A DNA stretch of 64,000 nucleotides from Autumnicola psychrophila. GTDB lineage: Bacteria > Bacteroidota > Bacteroidia > Flavobacteriales > Flavobacteriaceae. Within the stretch, counting starts at the first letter, position 1. Each line of letters starts with the position of its first letter. Location: NCBI RefSeq assembly GCF_031846645.1, contig NZ_JAVRHN010000007.1, positions 62,001-126,000 on the forward strand, in the 5' to 3' direction. A program made the position numbers and the translations under genes. This document shows positions 51,345 through 59,630 of the stretch, one piece after another. The notes beneath the pieces were generated by a model. The model did not search any database and was not told where the DNA came from. It saw nothing but the letters and a program-made list of their open reading frames with translations.

Positions 51345-51365
51345 AAAAATGGCAATTATCGACCT
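51345..51365 (-). repeat. Dispersed GGTCGATAATTG-type repeat (exact consensus)
   Basis: Plus-strand AAAAATGGCAATTATCGACC, the exact reverse complement of the consensus, between the convergent lnt and sugar-transferase genes. Confidence 0.75.
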
Positions 51366-51433
51366 ATATCTTTGTCTGAGATTTACGAGTAAACAAATTT
51401 TTCCCTCCTTAGCTCCTTACTCTTTTTTGCTAC

Positions 51434-51458
51434 AAACTCTGAACTCTGAACTCCAAAC
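51434..51458. repeat. Low-complexity CTCTGAA repeat
   Basis: Three imperfect seven-base copies (CTCTGAA, CTCTGAA, CTCCAAA) just before the end of the sugar-transferase gene. Confidence 0.5.
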
Positions 51459-51463
51459 TAACA

Positions 51464-52855
51464 TTACTGTCCCCTATAGAATATTATCGTACTGAAAGTT
51501 TTCATAAGAATATCTATATCCAGAAATAAACCCCTGTGTTTAATATAATACAGATCGTACTGAAGTTTTTCAAGACTATCGGTATGGGAGGTGCCGTAAT
51601 TTGCCATTACCTGTGCCCAGCCGGTAAGCCCGGGTTTAATCACATGCCGCGTTTCATAAAACGGAATTGCCTGCGATAACTCTTTTACGAAAACGGGCCT
51701 TTCAGGACGTGGACCTATCATGCTCATTTCTCCCTTAAGTACGTTTATAAATTGCGGAATTTCATCTATTCTGGAACGCCTGAGAAATTTTCCGAAGGGA
51801 GTAATCCGGAGGTCATCTTTTTGAGCATATTGTGGCCCTGACATTTCAGCATTTCTAAGCATTGTCCGGAATTTTAAGATTTTAAAGGTCTTTCCGTATT
51901 TGCCAATTCTTTCCTGTGAATAAAACAACTTTCCGCGATTGCCAAACAGGTTCCCCAAAAGGATAAACGGCAGGATTAATAGACCAAAAAATACCCCTAT
52001 AATACCAGTTAATACATCAAAAATACGCGAGGAAAGCCTGTAAAATTGATTGGCATTATTCCGGCTAAAGGGAAAGTAGCGGTAAAAATCCTTATCGACT
52101 TTGTCCACAGGAATCCTCCTCGTTGTTTCCTCGTAAACATGAAAATAATCCCTTATAGGAAAACCTCTCATAAGAAGCTCATTAAGCTGATTGTAAAGGG
52201 TTATCATCAAATTGCGTTTATGCGCATGAGCCACAATAACTTCATTTATATGGTACTCCTCAACCACAGAAGACAAGTCTTCAACCTTAAAGCGAATTAA
52301 TCCTTCATCCAAGCCGGCTTCAATTTCGTTTTCCGTATTGATATAACCAATAACAGAATAATTGGGATCTGAATTTCGAAGTGTATCCGCAATTAGTTTA
52401 ATATCAAATGAGTCGCCCACGACCAGCACCCTTTTATAAAATCTCGGACTGGTGATTAAGGCAATATAAGCATACCTCCACAGTAACAAAATGACGGCAA
52501 TAGATAGAAAAAAGAAAAGGATCTGCAAACGATTCTCCGGAAGGCTTGGCGTAATGTAAGGAGTGAGAATGTAAAAAAGAACAGTAAGGGAAGTGCTGAG
52601 AATTACATTTTGAAATACACTGTCAAACTTACTCGACTTCTGAAGGTCATACAGTTCAAATACAGTAGCAAAAAAATTGAAAAAGACAACAAGAACCACT
52701 GTCCATACCCAATATTGACTGTCTATTCTGAAATAACCAAATTGAAAGGTTATACCTACAATACTCAGCGCCAGAAGTACAAAAAAGGTATCAAAAAGAC
52801 GCAGAAATATCTTTCGCTCGGAAATTTCAAAATGAAATATTGGCTTTTCAGACAT
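51464..52855 (-). CDS. Undecaprenyl-phosphate sugar phosphotransferase (polyprenyl glycosylphosphotransferase, WcaJ type)
   Basis: 463 residues from ATG 52855 (MSEKPIFHFEISERKIFLRL); the frame opens a further 20 codons without conservation. It transfers a hexose-1-phosphate to undecaprenyl phosphate, the first step of a lipid-linked glycan. Four N-terminal spans, a CoA-binding-like Rossmann domain (RVLVVGDSFDIKLIADTLRN, about 160-260), another span, then the bacterial sugar transferase domain (LKFRTMLRNAEMSGPQYAQK, RRSRIDEIPQFINVLKGEMS, KPGLTGWAQVMANYG). It marks the downstream end of the surface-glycan locus read on the minus strand. Confidence 0.92.
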   Translation of the reverse strand: MSEKPIFHFEISERKIFLRLFDTFFVLLALSIVGITFQFGYFRIDSQYWVWTVVLVVFFNFFATVFELYDLQKSSKFDSVFQNVILSTSLTVLFYILTPYITPSLPENRLQILFFFLSIAVILLLWRYAYIALITSPRFYKRVLVVGDSFDIKLIADTLRNSDPNYSVIGYINTENEIEAGLDEGLIRFKVEDLSSVVEEYHINEVIVAHAHKRNLMITLYNQLNELLMRGFPIRDYFHVYEETTRRIPVDKVDKDFYRYFPFSRNNANQFYRLSSRIFDVLTGIIGVFFGLLILPFILLGNLFGNRGKLFYSQERIGKYGKTFKILKFRTMLRNAEMSGPQYAQKDDLRITPFGKFLRRSRIDEIPQFINVLKGEMSMIGPRPERPVFVKELSQAIPFYETRHVIKPGLTGWAQVMANYGTSHTDSLEKLQYDLYYIKHRGLFLDIDILMKTFSTIIFYRGQ

Positions 52856-52893
52856 GCACAGATTGATTCGGTAAGGGGATAAAGATATAATTT

Positions 52894-53904
52894 TTAGCTT
52901 AGCAATTCCACCCAATCGTCTTTAACTCGTTTCCAATCGAACCCCTCTGCTTTTTGACGAGCATTAGCGCTCAGTTTTGCAGCTTCTCCGGGATCATTAA
53001 TTAAAAACCGAATGGCTTCAGTAGCTTCAATTTCGTTATTCTTCCTAACAAGAAGCCCATGCTCCCGATCCATGATTAAATAAGGAATACCACCAACATT
53101 GGTAGAGACTACAGGTAAACCAAGCGCCATGGCTTCAATTACACTTATCGGTGTATTGTCTGTATTAGACGTATTTAAAAAAATATCGTATTCTGAAGCG
53201 AGCGTAAGCCATTCTTCCTTCTGTAGTTTTCCGGGAAATTTTACCGGAAGATGATGAGTTTTAGCAAATTTCTTACAAATATCAAGACTACCATCCTTTT
53301 CAGGACCCACCATACATAGTTCCGCGGCTGGAAAATCCTTCAGCAAAAGCTTCAAAACTTTCAATGCCAGCATGGGATTATACACTTCTGCAAAGGAACG
53401 TACCCAGATTATCTTTGGCTGAATTTTCCTTCGCAGCTTGAATTTATAGTTTTCCAGCGGAATAGAATTTGGTATATATTTGAGATTATCAAACCCGTGT
53501 TTGCTGAAAATGTTCATCAGGTATTGTGAAGGAGCTACATTGCAATAAGCTTTTCCGAAGAGCTCCTGAGAAATTCTTGGGTTATTATTCAGTCTCTGTT
53601 CCAGATTTCCGCCATGTAAAATCGGAATGTAAGCAAGATTATTAATGCGGCATAAATGTGCTGAAAGTACAGCGTACCAAAAGTTTTTAGTGCTATAAAT
53701 ATCTATTAGTACGAGATCGCATTTCCCAGCATTAACTGCAATAGTACGCAGCATATCAAACAACCTCAACAACTGGTTTTTTTCTGAAGATGCGGTTTGG
53801 ATTTTAAAACCTTCGTTTTCTAATAATTCGGTTAGGATATCTATAGCGGTGGGAGAAGCCCCACGTGTTTCGAGCTTATTACCAATGTAAATAAGACGCT
53901 TCAT
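52894..53904 (-). CDS. Glycosyltransferase family 4
   Basis: 336 residues from ATG 53904 (MKRLIYIGNKLETRG); the longer frame overlaps the preceding gene's end. The GT-B fold has an N-terminal acceptor domain with YIPILHGGNLEQRL and a C-terminal nucleotide-sugar domain with ELCMVGPEKDGS, TPISVIEAMALGLPVVSTNV and the EX7E motif. It is a clear paralogue of the next gene upstream (53913-54926), sharing long blocks such as IPILHGGNL and SVIEAM.LGLPVVSTNVGG; 8 bp separate them, so a tandem duplication is likely. Sugar and acceptor unknown. Confidence 0.9.
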   Translation of the reverse strand: MKRLIYIGNKLETRGASPTAIDILTELLENEGFKIQTASSEKNQLLRLFDMLRTIAVNAGKCDLVLIDIYSTKNFWYAVLSAHLCRINNLAYIPILHGGNLEQRLNNNPRISQELFGKAYCNVAPSQYLMNIFSKHGFDNLKYIPNSIPLENYKFKLRRKIQPKIIWVRSFAEVYNPMLALKVLKLLLKDFPAAELCMVGPEKDGSLDICKKFAKTHHLPVKFPGKLQKEEWLTLASEYDIFLNTSNTDNTPISVIEAMALGLPVVSTNVGGIPYLIMDREHGLLVRKNNEIEATEAIRFLINDPGEAAKLSANARQKAEGFDWKRVKDDWVELLS

Positions 53905-53912
53905 AAGAAGAG

Positions 53913-54926
53913 TTATTTCAGCACCTGATTCCAGTCTTCCTTTACAACCTCCCAATCAAATTTTTCCACCTTTTTCCGGGCTTCCTTACAGATTTCCATG
54001 GTTTTTTTTGGGTCTTCAATTAATTCTGAAATAGCTGCAGCCATGGCTTCCCGGTTATCCTCCGGCACCAGCACTCCATCCTTCTTATCCTCTATAAGCA
54101 TCGGCATTCCACCAACATTGGTAGACACCACGGGCAGACCGAGACCCATCGCTTCAATAACGCTAATTGGGGTATTATCTATAGTGGTAGTATTTATAAA
54201 AAAATCGTAGTCAACAGAAAGAGCTGCCCATTCCCTCTTCTCCAGCTTGCCGGTAAAGCGTACCGGTAGTTTATGTTTACGCACATAAGACTTACACGCA
54301 GCCATACTACCATCTTTATCCGGACCAACCATACATAATTCGGTATCGGGATATTTTCTCATTAACTGAACAAGTACTTTTATCGCCAGCAGTGGATTAT
54401 ACCTTTTTTGAAACCGCCGTACCCATAACAGTCGTGGCCGGAAATTTTCCCGCTGTTTAAAAGGATAATTTCCCAGTTCAACAGAGTTGGGAACTATCCT
54501 GGTATTATCAAAACCTTTAGATTTAAAAATATTATATAAAAAAGCGGACGGTGCTATATTTACTTTTGCATGCCCAAAAAGTTTTCTGCTGTAGCTTTCC
54601 GAATCTTCAAGTCTTTCCGGCAGATTCCCTCCATGAAGAATGGGAATATAATCAAGTTTATAATGCTTACATGTTTTGCCCACCAGATACGCATAGTAAA
54701 AATTTAACGCTCCGTAGGTATCAATAAGGACTACATCTGTCTCTTTATGATGCCTTACCACCATCGCGAGCATCTCTACTAACCGCAGGCCTTTATTACT
54801 TCTTGTTGAAGCGGTTCTCACCTCATACCCCTCTCTTTTCAGCATTTTACTGAAGAAAGAGATATAAGTTGCCGTAAAGCTGTTAAGCTGCAAGTCGTTT
54901 CCTATGTAAAGGATCCTTTTTGTCAT
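53913..54926 (-). CDS. Glycosyltransferase family 4 (paralogue)
   Basis: 337 residues (MTKRILYIGNDLQLNSFTAT). Same GT-B layout as its downstream neighbour: YIPILHGGNLPERLEDSES, WVRRFQKRYNPLLAIKVLVQ, ELCMVGPDKDGSMAACKSYV, TPISVIEAMGLGLPVVSTNV. The N-terminal domain differs most, suggesting that the two add to different acceptors. It overlaps the end of the polymerase/ligase gene by 44 bp, so it is translated from the same mRNA. Confidence 0.9.
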   Translation of the reverse strand: MTKRILYIGNDLQLNSFTATYISFFSKMLKREGYEVRTASTRSNKGLRLVEMLAMVVRHHKETDVVLIDTYGALNFYYAYLVGKTCKHYKLDYIPILHGGNLPERLEDSESYSRKLFGHAKVNIAPSAFLYNIFKSKGFDNTRIVPNSVELGNYPFKQRENFRPRLLWVRRFQKRYNPLLAIKVLVQLMRKYPDTELCMVGPDKDGSMAACKSYVRKHKLPVRFTGKLEKREWAALSVDYDFFINTTTIDNTPISVIEAMGLGLPVVSTNVGGMPMLIEDKKDGVLVPEDNREAMAAAISELIEDPKKTMEICKEARKKVEKFDWEVVKEDWNQVLK

Positions 54927-56214
54927 CTACAATATATAATAATGCCAGGCCATACACGAAAGCCGGAAGGGCTATTCGCATGGCGGAATGGTTTATTGTT
55001 AAAAACCAAAATGCTAAGAACGCCAAAAAATAATAATTGTTTCTAAATTTTGTCCAAAAGATTATGGGAACAAATATAAGAATTAAGATTGCCACCAGTC
55101 CAAGCAAACCATGTTCAGACAACAATCTGCTTACCTCGTTATGAGAAGCGGTCTCTGTGCCTGCCTCTTCAGAGCGGAATTCCTTTGCCTTTCCCACACC
55201 AACTCCTATCACCGGGTTATAATAAAAACCCTTAAGTTCAGTAATAATTAATTCGGCCCTTCCGGTGGTAATGTCATCTTCAAGTTTACCGGAAGCATCT
55301 CTGTTGGTATATCTATAAGTAATCAATCCCTGTGTCTGCACCGTAATTACAGCCCAGGTAGTAACGATTGCAAATAAAAGCAGCGCCATCTTTTTTATCA
55401 GTTTGGACTGGGATTTTGAGTCCTGTTTAATAAAATAGATAAAAATAAAAGCAATAACACAGGCCAGTGCAGTGAACACTCCTCCCCTGGAGAAGGTGAC
55501 AATCGCACGATAACTCATTAGGGCCAGCAACGCCAAATCAATTATATTAATAGTTTTGTCTTTGATCGTAAAAAGACGCGTACAAACTAAAAATGCACCC
55601 AGCCCCATAACCGTAGATATCTGATTAGGACCATAACCTCCTGAAGCAGCATAATTAGAATTTGTCCCACTCATAAGCGCCTCCCCAATACTTGGTGTAT
55701 AGAAATAGAGATAGGCCATGTTAGCCACCAAAGGCATAAGCAACATCATCAAGACATAATTGAATTCGGTTTTGGTGATTTTCTTATAATAGCAGTACAA
55801 CGCAGAAACTCCCAGACAAACAGGGCCACTCAGATTAAAAGCAATTGCTTTTCTAAATACAACGTCGTAATCTAACGTAAAAGACGCTACTACCACTCCC
55901 GGAAATAAAATAAACAGATAAATCCAGAACGGTACTGTTCTGGAGGAAGTCCCTTTATAGAACATGCCTATTAGAAGAAACAGAATTACAGAATATTTTC
56001 CGGTTTCATAGAACACCATACCTCCGTTCATCCTGAAGAAAACCTCTGCACCTGCCATATAAGCCGCTGCCATAAGGGCTTCATTGTTCCTGTTTTCTTT
56101 TAATATTACATAAAACAGGAAACCTCCCAACACTCCAAATAGCATAAATTGCGCGGCAGGACGATAGGCATATACTGCAAATCCCATTAAAATATGGAAA
56201 AGCAGCACTTTCAA
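54883..56214 (-). CDS. O-antigen ligase / Wzy-type polymerase family membrane protein
   Basis: 443 residues with about 11-12 hydrophobic spans and a large loop between late spans (about 280-345: YRYTNRDASGKLEDDITTGR, then NPVIGVGVGKAKEFRSEEAG and SHNEVSRLLSEHGLLG). The loop with an NPxxGVGxG word and a following H-N-E is the Wzy_C/O-antigen ligase signature. It either polymerises repeat units or ligates glycan to a carrier. The start is TTG at 56214; ATG at 56187 is the alternative. Confidence 0.85.
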   Translation of the reverse strand: MKVLLFHILMGFAVYAYRPAAQFMLFGVLGGFLFYVILKENRNNEALMAAAYMAGAEVFFRMNGGMVFYETGKYSVILFLLIGMFYKGTSSRTVPFWIYLFILFPGVVVASFTLDYDVVFRKAIAFNLSGPVCLGVSALYCYYKKITKTEFNYVLMMLLMPLVANMAYLYFYTPSIGEALMSGTNSNYAASGGYGPNQISTVMGLGAFLVCTRLFTIKDKTINIIDLALLALMSYRAIVTFSRGGVFTALACVIAFIFIYFIKQDSKSQSKLIKKMALLLFAIVTTWAVITVQTQGLITYRYTNRDASGKLEDDITTGRAELIITELKGFYYNPVIGVGVGKAKEFRSEEAGTETASHNEVSRLLSEHGLLGLVAILILIFVPIIFWTKFRNNYYFLAFLAFWFLTINHSAMRIALPAFVYGLALLYIVDDKKDPLHRKRLAA

Positions 56215-56287
56215 ATAGGATATGTAGTTTAACTTCTTAATTTGAATATTTTTTGGGGCTAATTTACTATTTGCCTGAAATTTACCC

Positions 56288-58633
56288 TCACAACCGGTAA
56301 TAAAATCCTATAACTTTATGAATCACTTTTTCTACTGAATAGTTTTCGTGGACAGATTGCTGTAATGCCTTTGCATCTTTTTTCATCTTTTCCCTATCAC
56401 AAAAATAAGAACTAATAGCATTAGATAAAGCACTGGGATTTTGAGAATCGACTACCAATCCGTTTTTCTGAACAACTTCAGGAACCTGTCCAACTTTTGT
56501 AACTACCACAGGTAAGCCGGCCATTCCATACTCCAGCAGCGCCAAAGGTAATCCCTCAGACTGCGAAGACAAGACGCCAAGATTTGCTGCCTTTAAATAT
56601 CTGTAAATATCGTCTTGTTCGTTATATGAATGAATATGATCCTGAACCGGTGATTCTGCAATTCTTTTCTGAAGGTTTTCAGAATAAGTCGTTCCGGGAT
56701 CACCGCCAATCAGGTGTAAACTTACTGGAAACTGAATACTGAGAATTTCGAAAGCTTTCAGAAGTGTAGTATGATCCTTTTGAGGACGAAAGTTTGCCAC
56801 ACAAATTATTTTGAACTCATTATCTTCACCTTTAAGCCGGAAGTCTGACCGGGATTCTTCTGAAGGAGAAGCAACAAAGTTATTGATATAGACAACTAAT
56901 GGACAATGAAGGTTTTTTAGCGCCCAATCTTTTAAATCTGAATTTACTGATATTATTCCGTCGAAAAACCTCGAAAAGAAAGCCAAAGGCTGAAGAGACC
57001 TTTTTTGCAAAAATTCACTATCCCCATAATGATCGTGCCATACCAGCTTAAATGGTACTCCTAAAAGCTTTAGCAGGCCAGCCAAAAAATAGGAAGTGCC
57101 GTGCGCATGAATAATTTCAATTTTTTCCTTTTCAACAAAGCTTTTTAGCTTCCGGAGAGCAAATAAATCAAGACTATTTCTTTTTTTCAGAAATAAATAT
57201 CCAACATTAGCTGCAAGATCTTTTTTCAGCAAACCTTCTTTCCGGGTGCAACATAAGTAGGAACGGTGATTTTTTTCACAAAGCGTGTTAGCATAAGCAA
57301 CGGCCATTTTTTCTGCTCCTCCCGGTCTTAATGAATCTATTAGTTGAAGGATCCGCAGAGATTTAGGATTCGCGGTTGTGGATTTTCGCTTCGGGGTTTG
57401 TTGTTTGGCATTTGTTGTTTGGGGCTTGTTGTTTAGGGTTTGCTCTCCCAAAATCTCCCTTGCTGCCCTTTCAAATCGTTCCAAAGTATATTGCTGACTC
57501 CATTTTTGTGCCGTCAAAGACATTTCCTCCAACTTCTCCGGATCTTTTGTGAGCTCAATTATTCTATTTACGATTTCTTCTAACTCAGAACGGCTATTTG
57601 CTCTCCTCCCTCCACTCTCCACGGTATCAATTCTCTTCTCTCTGCTTTTTTTTCCCTCCTCCAAATCCTGAATTAAAATACCCCGACTCCCGAAATCAAG
57701 CATCCACGGCACGCAGCTAACAGTTGTCGCTATTGGAATACATCCAAAAAACATAGCTTCGGCAACAGCTTTTGGCCAACCTTCACTTTTTGAAGGCAGT
57801 ATCAAAAAATGACAATTTTCGTACTCCGTTTTCAGGTCCTTCAACTTTATATTTCGGTGGAAGGTAACGCAGGAGTTCAAATTGTTCTTTTTCACATAAT
57901 TTTCAAGTTCTGTTCTTAAGATGCCGTCTCCAAAAAAATCCAGTCTCACCTCAACTCCTTTTTTCTGAAGTTTTTCAATAAGCTGAATGGCAAATTTTGG
58001 TCTTTTCCCTTCCACAAGGCTTCCTACGAACATAAATCGATAAGGAGAACTGATTTTTTTTTCAATTTTCCTCTTTTCTGTTTCTGAAAAAGAGGCAGTG
58101 AAAAAAGGCATAATATTGGCCGACTGATTTGGCCACTTTCCATAAACAAGAACCTGAATATTTCGGCTTAAAAAGGTATTACTTAAAATTTTCTTCTGAA
58201 GTTTATACGTCCAGGGCTGCACGGCTTCAGGATCCCAATTTCCCGCGTATTTTACCGTTTTTGGCTTCTTCGGAAAAAAGATCTGAAGAAAACATCCGAT
58301 TAAACTGACATTTCCGGGGCAACGAAGATGAATATGATCTGCTTCCCGCATTACCTTCAGTATTCCCCAGAAAACTTTCGGCAATTTGAGGAGTGAGTTT
58401 ATGCTATGGGCGATATTTGTAAAATTCAGGACCGGGATTTGGTAAAATTCCGTATCAACTTCATTATAAGAAGTTTCAATGGCAGCGGGATCACCGGAAA
58501 TTTTTGGAGCTGTGATTAGTAGTTTATCTGCAGATTTCAGCCAGATATTCATCTCTTTTATATAAGGAGCGTAGGAATAGAATTTCCCTTCCTGCTCCTT
58601 GTGCAAAATGTAGCTGATAATTCCAAATTTCAT
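56288..58633 (-). CDS. Two-domain glycosyltransferase (GT4-GT4 fusion)
   Basis: 781 residues from ATG 58633 (MKFGIISYILHKEQEGKFYS); the frame opens 12 codons further into the neighbouring gene's end. Two complete GT-B units are joined. Unit 1 spans about residues 1-400 (FMFVGSLVEGKRPKFAIQLI, PSKSEGWPKAVAEAMFFG). Unit 2 spans about 425-781 (RILQLIDSLRPGGAEKMAVA, SQSEGLPLALLEYGMAGLPV). The linker (57362-57439) is low-complexity, Thr/Asn/Lys/Gln rich, and resembles intergenic low-complexity words. Unit 1 also carries a charged insertion (KKSREKRIDTVESGGRRANS) near residues 328-347. A merged pair of once separate genes is the simplest reading. Specificities unknown. Confidence 0.85.
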   Translation of the reverse strand: MKFGIISYILHKEQEGKFYSYAPYIKEMNIWLKSADKLLITAPKISGDPAAIETSYNEVDTEFYQIPVLNFTNIAHSINSLLKLPKVFWGILKVMREADHIHLRCPGNVSLIGCFLQIFFPKKPKTVKYAGNWDPEAVQPWTYKLQKKILSNTFLSRNIQVLVYGKWPNQSANIMPFFTASFSETEKRKIEKKISSPYRFMFVGSLVEGKRPKFAIQLIEKLQKKGVEVRLDFFGDGILRTELENYVKKNNLNSCVTFHRNIKLKDLKTEYENCHFLILPSKSEGWPKAVAEAMFFGCIPIATTVSCVPWMLDFGSRGILIQDLEEGKKSREKRIDTVESGGRRANSRSELEEIVNRIIELTKDPEKLEEMSLTAQKWSQQYTLERFERAAREILGEQTLNNKPQTTNAKQQTPKRKSTTANPKSLRILQLIDSLRPGGAEKMAVAYANTLCEKNHRSYLCCTRKEGLLKKDLAANVGYLFLKKRNSLDLFALRKLKSFVEKEKIEIIHAHGTSYFLAGLLKLLGVPFKLVWHDHYGDSEFLQKRSLQPLAFFSRFFDGIISVNSDLKDWALKNLHCPLVVYINNFVASPSEESRSDFRLKGEDNEFKIICVANFRPQKDHTTLLKAFEILSIQFPVSLHLIGGDPGTTYSENLQKRIAESPVQDHIHSYNEQDDIYRYLKAANLGVLSSQSEGLPLALLEYGMAGLPVVVTKVGQVPEVVQKNGLVVDSQNPSALSNAISSYFCDREKMKKDAKALQQSVHENYSVEKVIHKVIGFYYRL

Positions 58634-58634
58634 A

Positions 58635-59630
58635 TTACTGAAACAGATTGTAGAAGTCTGAATATACAAATTTTAAGCTGCGCTTAAACTGGAAGTAACC
58701 CTCCCCATCTATATTGTAATCACCGTCGTAAACCATATAATATTCTGCACCCACTTTTTGAATATCCAGCTGATGCATCCCCCGGTTAAACCACTTGATA
58801 TTTTCCTGCGGACCAAGATATTCTTTTTGCTCCCGGACCAATTCCAGGTGATTGTCTATATTCGATAACCTGAAAATAGAAATTGCCGAGCCATATCCAT
58901 ACCTGCGGTCCTGGATTGGCAAATAATGATTGTCATTAAATTCGAAAAATCTTCCTCCCGGCCGGGTTTCATTCCCCAAACGAACGGTATAATTCTCTGC
59001 TTCTTTCCAAAGGCCGGTAAGAGAATCTGCCGTGAACATGTACTGCTGCATGTGATCGTCTACGGCAACAATAAGATTCAGATCTTTGGATAATAAAATA
59101 GCCGGATCTTTTAATTTTCGGTTTTTAATAAGGGTATCGGTTTTTTGCCAGTTATAAGGAAAATCAGCCGACTTATATAAAATCACATTCCCGGTCTGAC
59201 TGGTTTCCGGAAGCATGTAATATTCATTGTTATGTTTAAATACCTGCGGAAATGATAAATGAAAATCTTCATCCAATACAACACCTTTATATTTATAATT
59301 TTCCCCTTCAGCTGAAGTAAAAAGGGCAATATCTGCATCATTTTCGCCCTTTAACTCCACAAAAAGATAAAAAGTATCCTTATCTTCTATGAAAAAAGGG
59401 TCAGCTATGTAATGTCCGCTTTTCTTCAGAAAACTATCTACTTCAGGATACGTAATGATATTCTCCCGATCGATATTTGGCTTTTTCAGCACCTCATCTG
59501 TAAACGAATATCCCACTGACCATTTGCCGACAACAGGATTTACATATGGGTAGAAGTAATTTAAAATTAATAACAAGAAAAGCCCTGCCAGTAAAAAAAA
59601 TCCGAAATATGTAAAGAACCTCCTCCGCAT
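58635..59630 (-). CDS. Glucosamine inositolphosphorylceramide transferase-like N-terminal-domain protein
   Basis: 331 residues. One N-terminal anchor (YFGFFLLAGLFLLLILNYFY) and a five-bladed beta-propeller-like domain with IADPFFIEDKDTFYLFVE, SFPQVFKHNNEYYMLPETSQ and MHQLDIQKVGAEYYMVYDGD. These words resemble the N-terminal GINT1-type domain, related in look to GH43 propellers, that is often found in Bacteroidota polysaccharide loci. The catalytic GT64 part of the plant enzyme is absent, so it may bind or modify the glycan rather than transfer sugar. It follows a GT2 gene without a gap (stop/start within 1 bp) and precedes the fused GT4 gene. Confidence 0.75.
   Translation of the reverse strand: MRRRFFTYFGFFLLAGLFLLLILNYFYPYVNPVVGKWSVGYSFTDEVLKKPNIDRENIITYPEVDSFLKKSGHYIADPFFIEDKDTFYLFVELKGENDADIALFTSAEGENYKYKGVVLDEDFHLSFPQVFKHNNEYYMLPETSQTGNVILYKSADFPYNWQKTDTLIKNRKLKDPAILLSKDLNLIVAVDDHMQQYMFTADSLTGLWKEAENYTVRLGNETRPGGRFFEFNDNHYLPIQDRRYGYGSAISIFRLSNIDNHLELVREQKEYLGPQENIKWFNRGMHQLDIQKVGAEYYMVYDGDYNIDGEGYFQFKRSLKFVYSDFYNLFQ

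Noticed and set aside
57779..57822. Dispersed GGTCGATAATTG motif inside a glycosyltransferase gene (AAAAAATGACAATTTTCG)
   Set aside because: Only the central AT-rich part matches; in coding DNA of this composition it is expected by chance.
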